Shown: one piece after another, positions 28,746 to 29,526 of the stretch
Layout of the letters: the number at the start of each line of letters is the position of its first letter
How positions within the stretch are numbered: position 1 is the stretch's first letter
IMG/VR virus record: IMGVR_UViG_3300028800_000258
Location: 1 to 29,526 of that record
Length of the DNA: 29,526 nt
Reading direction: 5' to 3' (one strand)
Source: a virus
Made by a program: the position numbers and the translations under genes
The notes under the pieces: model-generated
Seen by the model: the letters and a program-made list of their open reading frames with translations, nothing else
What the model was told of the DNA's origin: nothing
The model's database searches: none

Positions 28746-29246
28746 TTATTCTAACATAACTGGGAGATTGTCGCAATATTCATGGTATGTAGACCACTGC
28801 CCGATATGTCCAGATTTTATCCACGCAAGGGCTTTGGTAGTAGCACATACTGCGTCATAGGCGCATACACTCGATATTTCCGGATGCCAGTAGTCGTTCC
28901 ACTGCCAGAGTCCACGCGAGATTGTGTTGCCCGTGTCTTTGCCCGCTTTCGTCGGGTTGAACTGACTTTCATGCTGAACGATGCAAGTCGCTAATTTTGG
29001 ATTGATTCCGACCTTTCTTGCCTGACTTGCCACATAGTCATAAATGGTAGTCGTGGACAAAGACGATGTAGCCCCTGTTTGCCCCTGTGGTGCGCTAGGA
29101 CGAGAGTTCTGCTCAAAACCGTACTGGGACGAGTTTTGACCATTTTGGGTTAAATTAGGCGATTTTTGGGCTTCGACATAAAACCGCGCGGGGAGGAAGA
29201 AAACAAGAGAAAAAAGTAATAAAGCAGATACATATATATTTTTCAT
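28746..29246 (-). CDS. Secreted lytic transglycosylase (SLT domain)
   Basis: 166 residues. The N-terminal 26 (MKNIYVSALLLFSLVFFLPA, then RFYVEA) form a signal peptide, followed by a 40-residue Gln/Ser/Asn-rich linker. The catalytic domain starts near residue 68: IYDYVASQARKVGINPKLAT, the catalytic Glu93 in HESQFNP, SRGLWQWNDYW and CAYDAVCATTKALAWIKSG. It cleaves peptidoglycan and may serve lysis or entry. The protein is short but the fold core is complete. A 150-base leader with a possible 26-codon ORF precedes it, and GAAAGGAAA lies upstream of the ATG. Confidence 0.8.
   Translation of the reverse strand: MKNIYVSALLLFSLVFFLPARFYVEAQKSPNLTQNGQNSSQYGFEQNSRPSAPQGQTGATSSLSTTTIYDYVASQARKVGINPKLATCIVQHESQFNPTKAGKDTGNTISRGLWQWNDYWHPEISSVCAYDAVCATTKALAWIKSGHIGQWSTYHEYCDNLPVMLE
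28748..28776 (-). promoter_or_regulatory. Promoter of the HNH endonuclease (leaderless layout)
   Basis: TTGCGA (28771-28776), 17-base spacer, extended TG-T-TAGAAT (28748-28753), then 6 bases to the ATG at 28741. The -10 overlaps the GAA TAA end of the transglycosylase gene. Confidence 0.5.
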
Positions 29247-29319
29247 TTATTGCAGGTTTCCTTTCACTACTCCCTGCCACCGTATTCACGGTATCGGTCT
29301 GTCATTTAAGCGACCGAGG

Positions 29320-29400
29320 TTAAAGTTTTTCGACTGGTGGTGTATTCACTATGGGCGAAGCGTTGGCTATGGAAACCCGCGCTCCACCCGTAAAGAACAT
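29320..29400 (-). CDS. Possible 26-residue leaderless leader peptide
   Basis: MFFTGGARVSIANASPIVNT and six more residues, starting five bases after the -10, where transcription should begin. It lies in the leader of the transglycosylase. It may be a regulatory leader peptide; without the promoter coincidence it would not be called. Confidence 0.3.
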   Translation of the reverse strand: MFFTGGARVSIANASPIVNTPPVEKL

Positions 29401-29405
29401 CTACA

Positions 29406-29434
29406 AGTATAGGGCAAAACCGTGTTAATTTCAA
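29406..29434 (-). promoter_or_regulatory. Promoter of the transglycosylase unit
   Basis: TTGAAA (29429-29434), 17-base spacer, TATACT (29406-29411), ATG at 29400. It is a strong sigma70-type match. Confidence 0.7.
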
Positions 29435-29450
29435 GGTCTTATCTGTGGAT

Positions 29451-29481
29451 AAAAAGCTCCCGTCATTTTGGCGGCGGGAGA
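29451..29481 (-). terminator. Intrinsic terminator of an upstream unit
   Basis: CTCCCG and CGGGAG form a GC-rich stem with a loop of about 12 bases, followed on the minus strand by CTTTTTA. It lies just before the transglycosylase promoter and would end a transcript entering from outside the window. Confidence 0.5.
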
Positions 29482-29526
29482 TAATGGACGGGCAAAGTTT
29501 CTAGAGTGAAACTCAACCAGTCCTGA

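Overview
The window looks like part of the genome of a tailed double-stranded DNA bacteriophage. The evidence is a small and a large terminase subunit, a portal, a scaffold-like protein, a major capsid protein and virion proteins, next to a phage-type nuclease/ssDNA-binding pair, DNA methyltransferases, homing endonucleases and a signal-peptide transglycosylase. Every gene I can support lies on the minus strand, so transcription runs from high to low coordinates. The host cannot be named. Shine-Dalgarno sequences are sparse, and several promoters place an ATG almost exactly at the predicted transcription start, which suggests a host that accepts leaderless mRNAs. No integrase, repressor, polymerase, helicase or tape-measure gene is visible, so this is a fragment of a larger genome and its lifestyle is undecided.

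Layout in transcription order. (1) 29.5-27.6 kb: a sigma70-like promoter, a secreted SLT-type transglycosylase, a free-standing HNH endonuclease with its own promoter, and two small proteins. (2) 27.6-27.07 kb: a 530-base gene-free region. It holds a promoter, a roughly 90-base structured RNA ending in an intrinsic terminator, a second foldable element, and three CGTTAAC boxes spaced exactly 11 bases apart inside a 9-base inverted repeat. (3) 27.07-18 kb: a dense block of small, often overlapping genes. It includes three DNA methyltransferases (N6/N4 beta-class, C5-like, MT-A70), a NinG/Rap-like protein, a PD-(D/E)XK exonuclease with a probable ssDNA-binding partner, and many small CxxC proteins. 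A recurrent GGGGCGA-type motif occurs throughout this block. (4) 18-14.6 kb: a GroES-like protein, a small CxxC protein, a 516-residue GroEL, and three unknowns. (5) 14.6-0 kb: the virion module, running TerS, TerL, small ORF, portal, small lysine-rich proteins, membrane-anchored protein, scaffold, major capsid protein, two likely virion surface proteins, coiled-coil protein, module-repeat proteins, a 640-residue virion protein and a glycine-rich fibre cut by the window edge.

The main discoveries are three. First, the major capsid gene is split by a 698-base group I intron carrying a LAGLIDADG endonuclease; P1, P2, P7, P9 and P10 can all be drawn and the exons join in frame. Second, at least seven promoters share the layout -35, about 17 bases, -10, 5-7 bases, ATG. 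They precede terS, both homing endonucleases, a small structural-region gene, an early gene and two mini-ORFs. Third, a compact non-coding RNA gene with two interleaved perfect stems sits in the regulatory region. The phage-encoded GroES/GroEL pair is placed directly upstream of the head genes, which suggests a role in folding head proteins.
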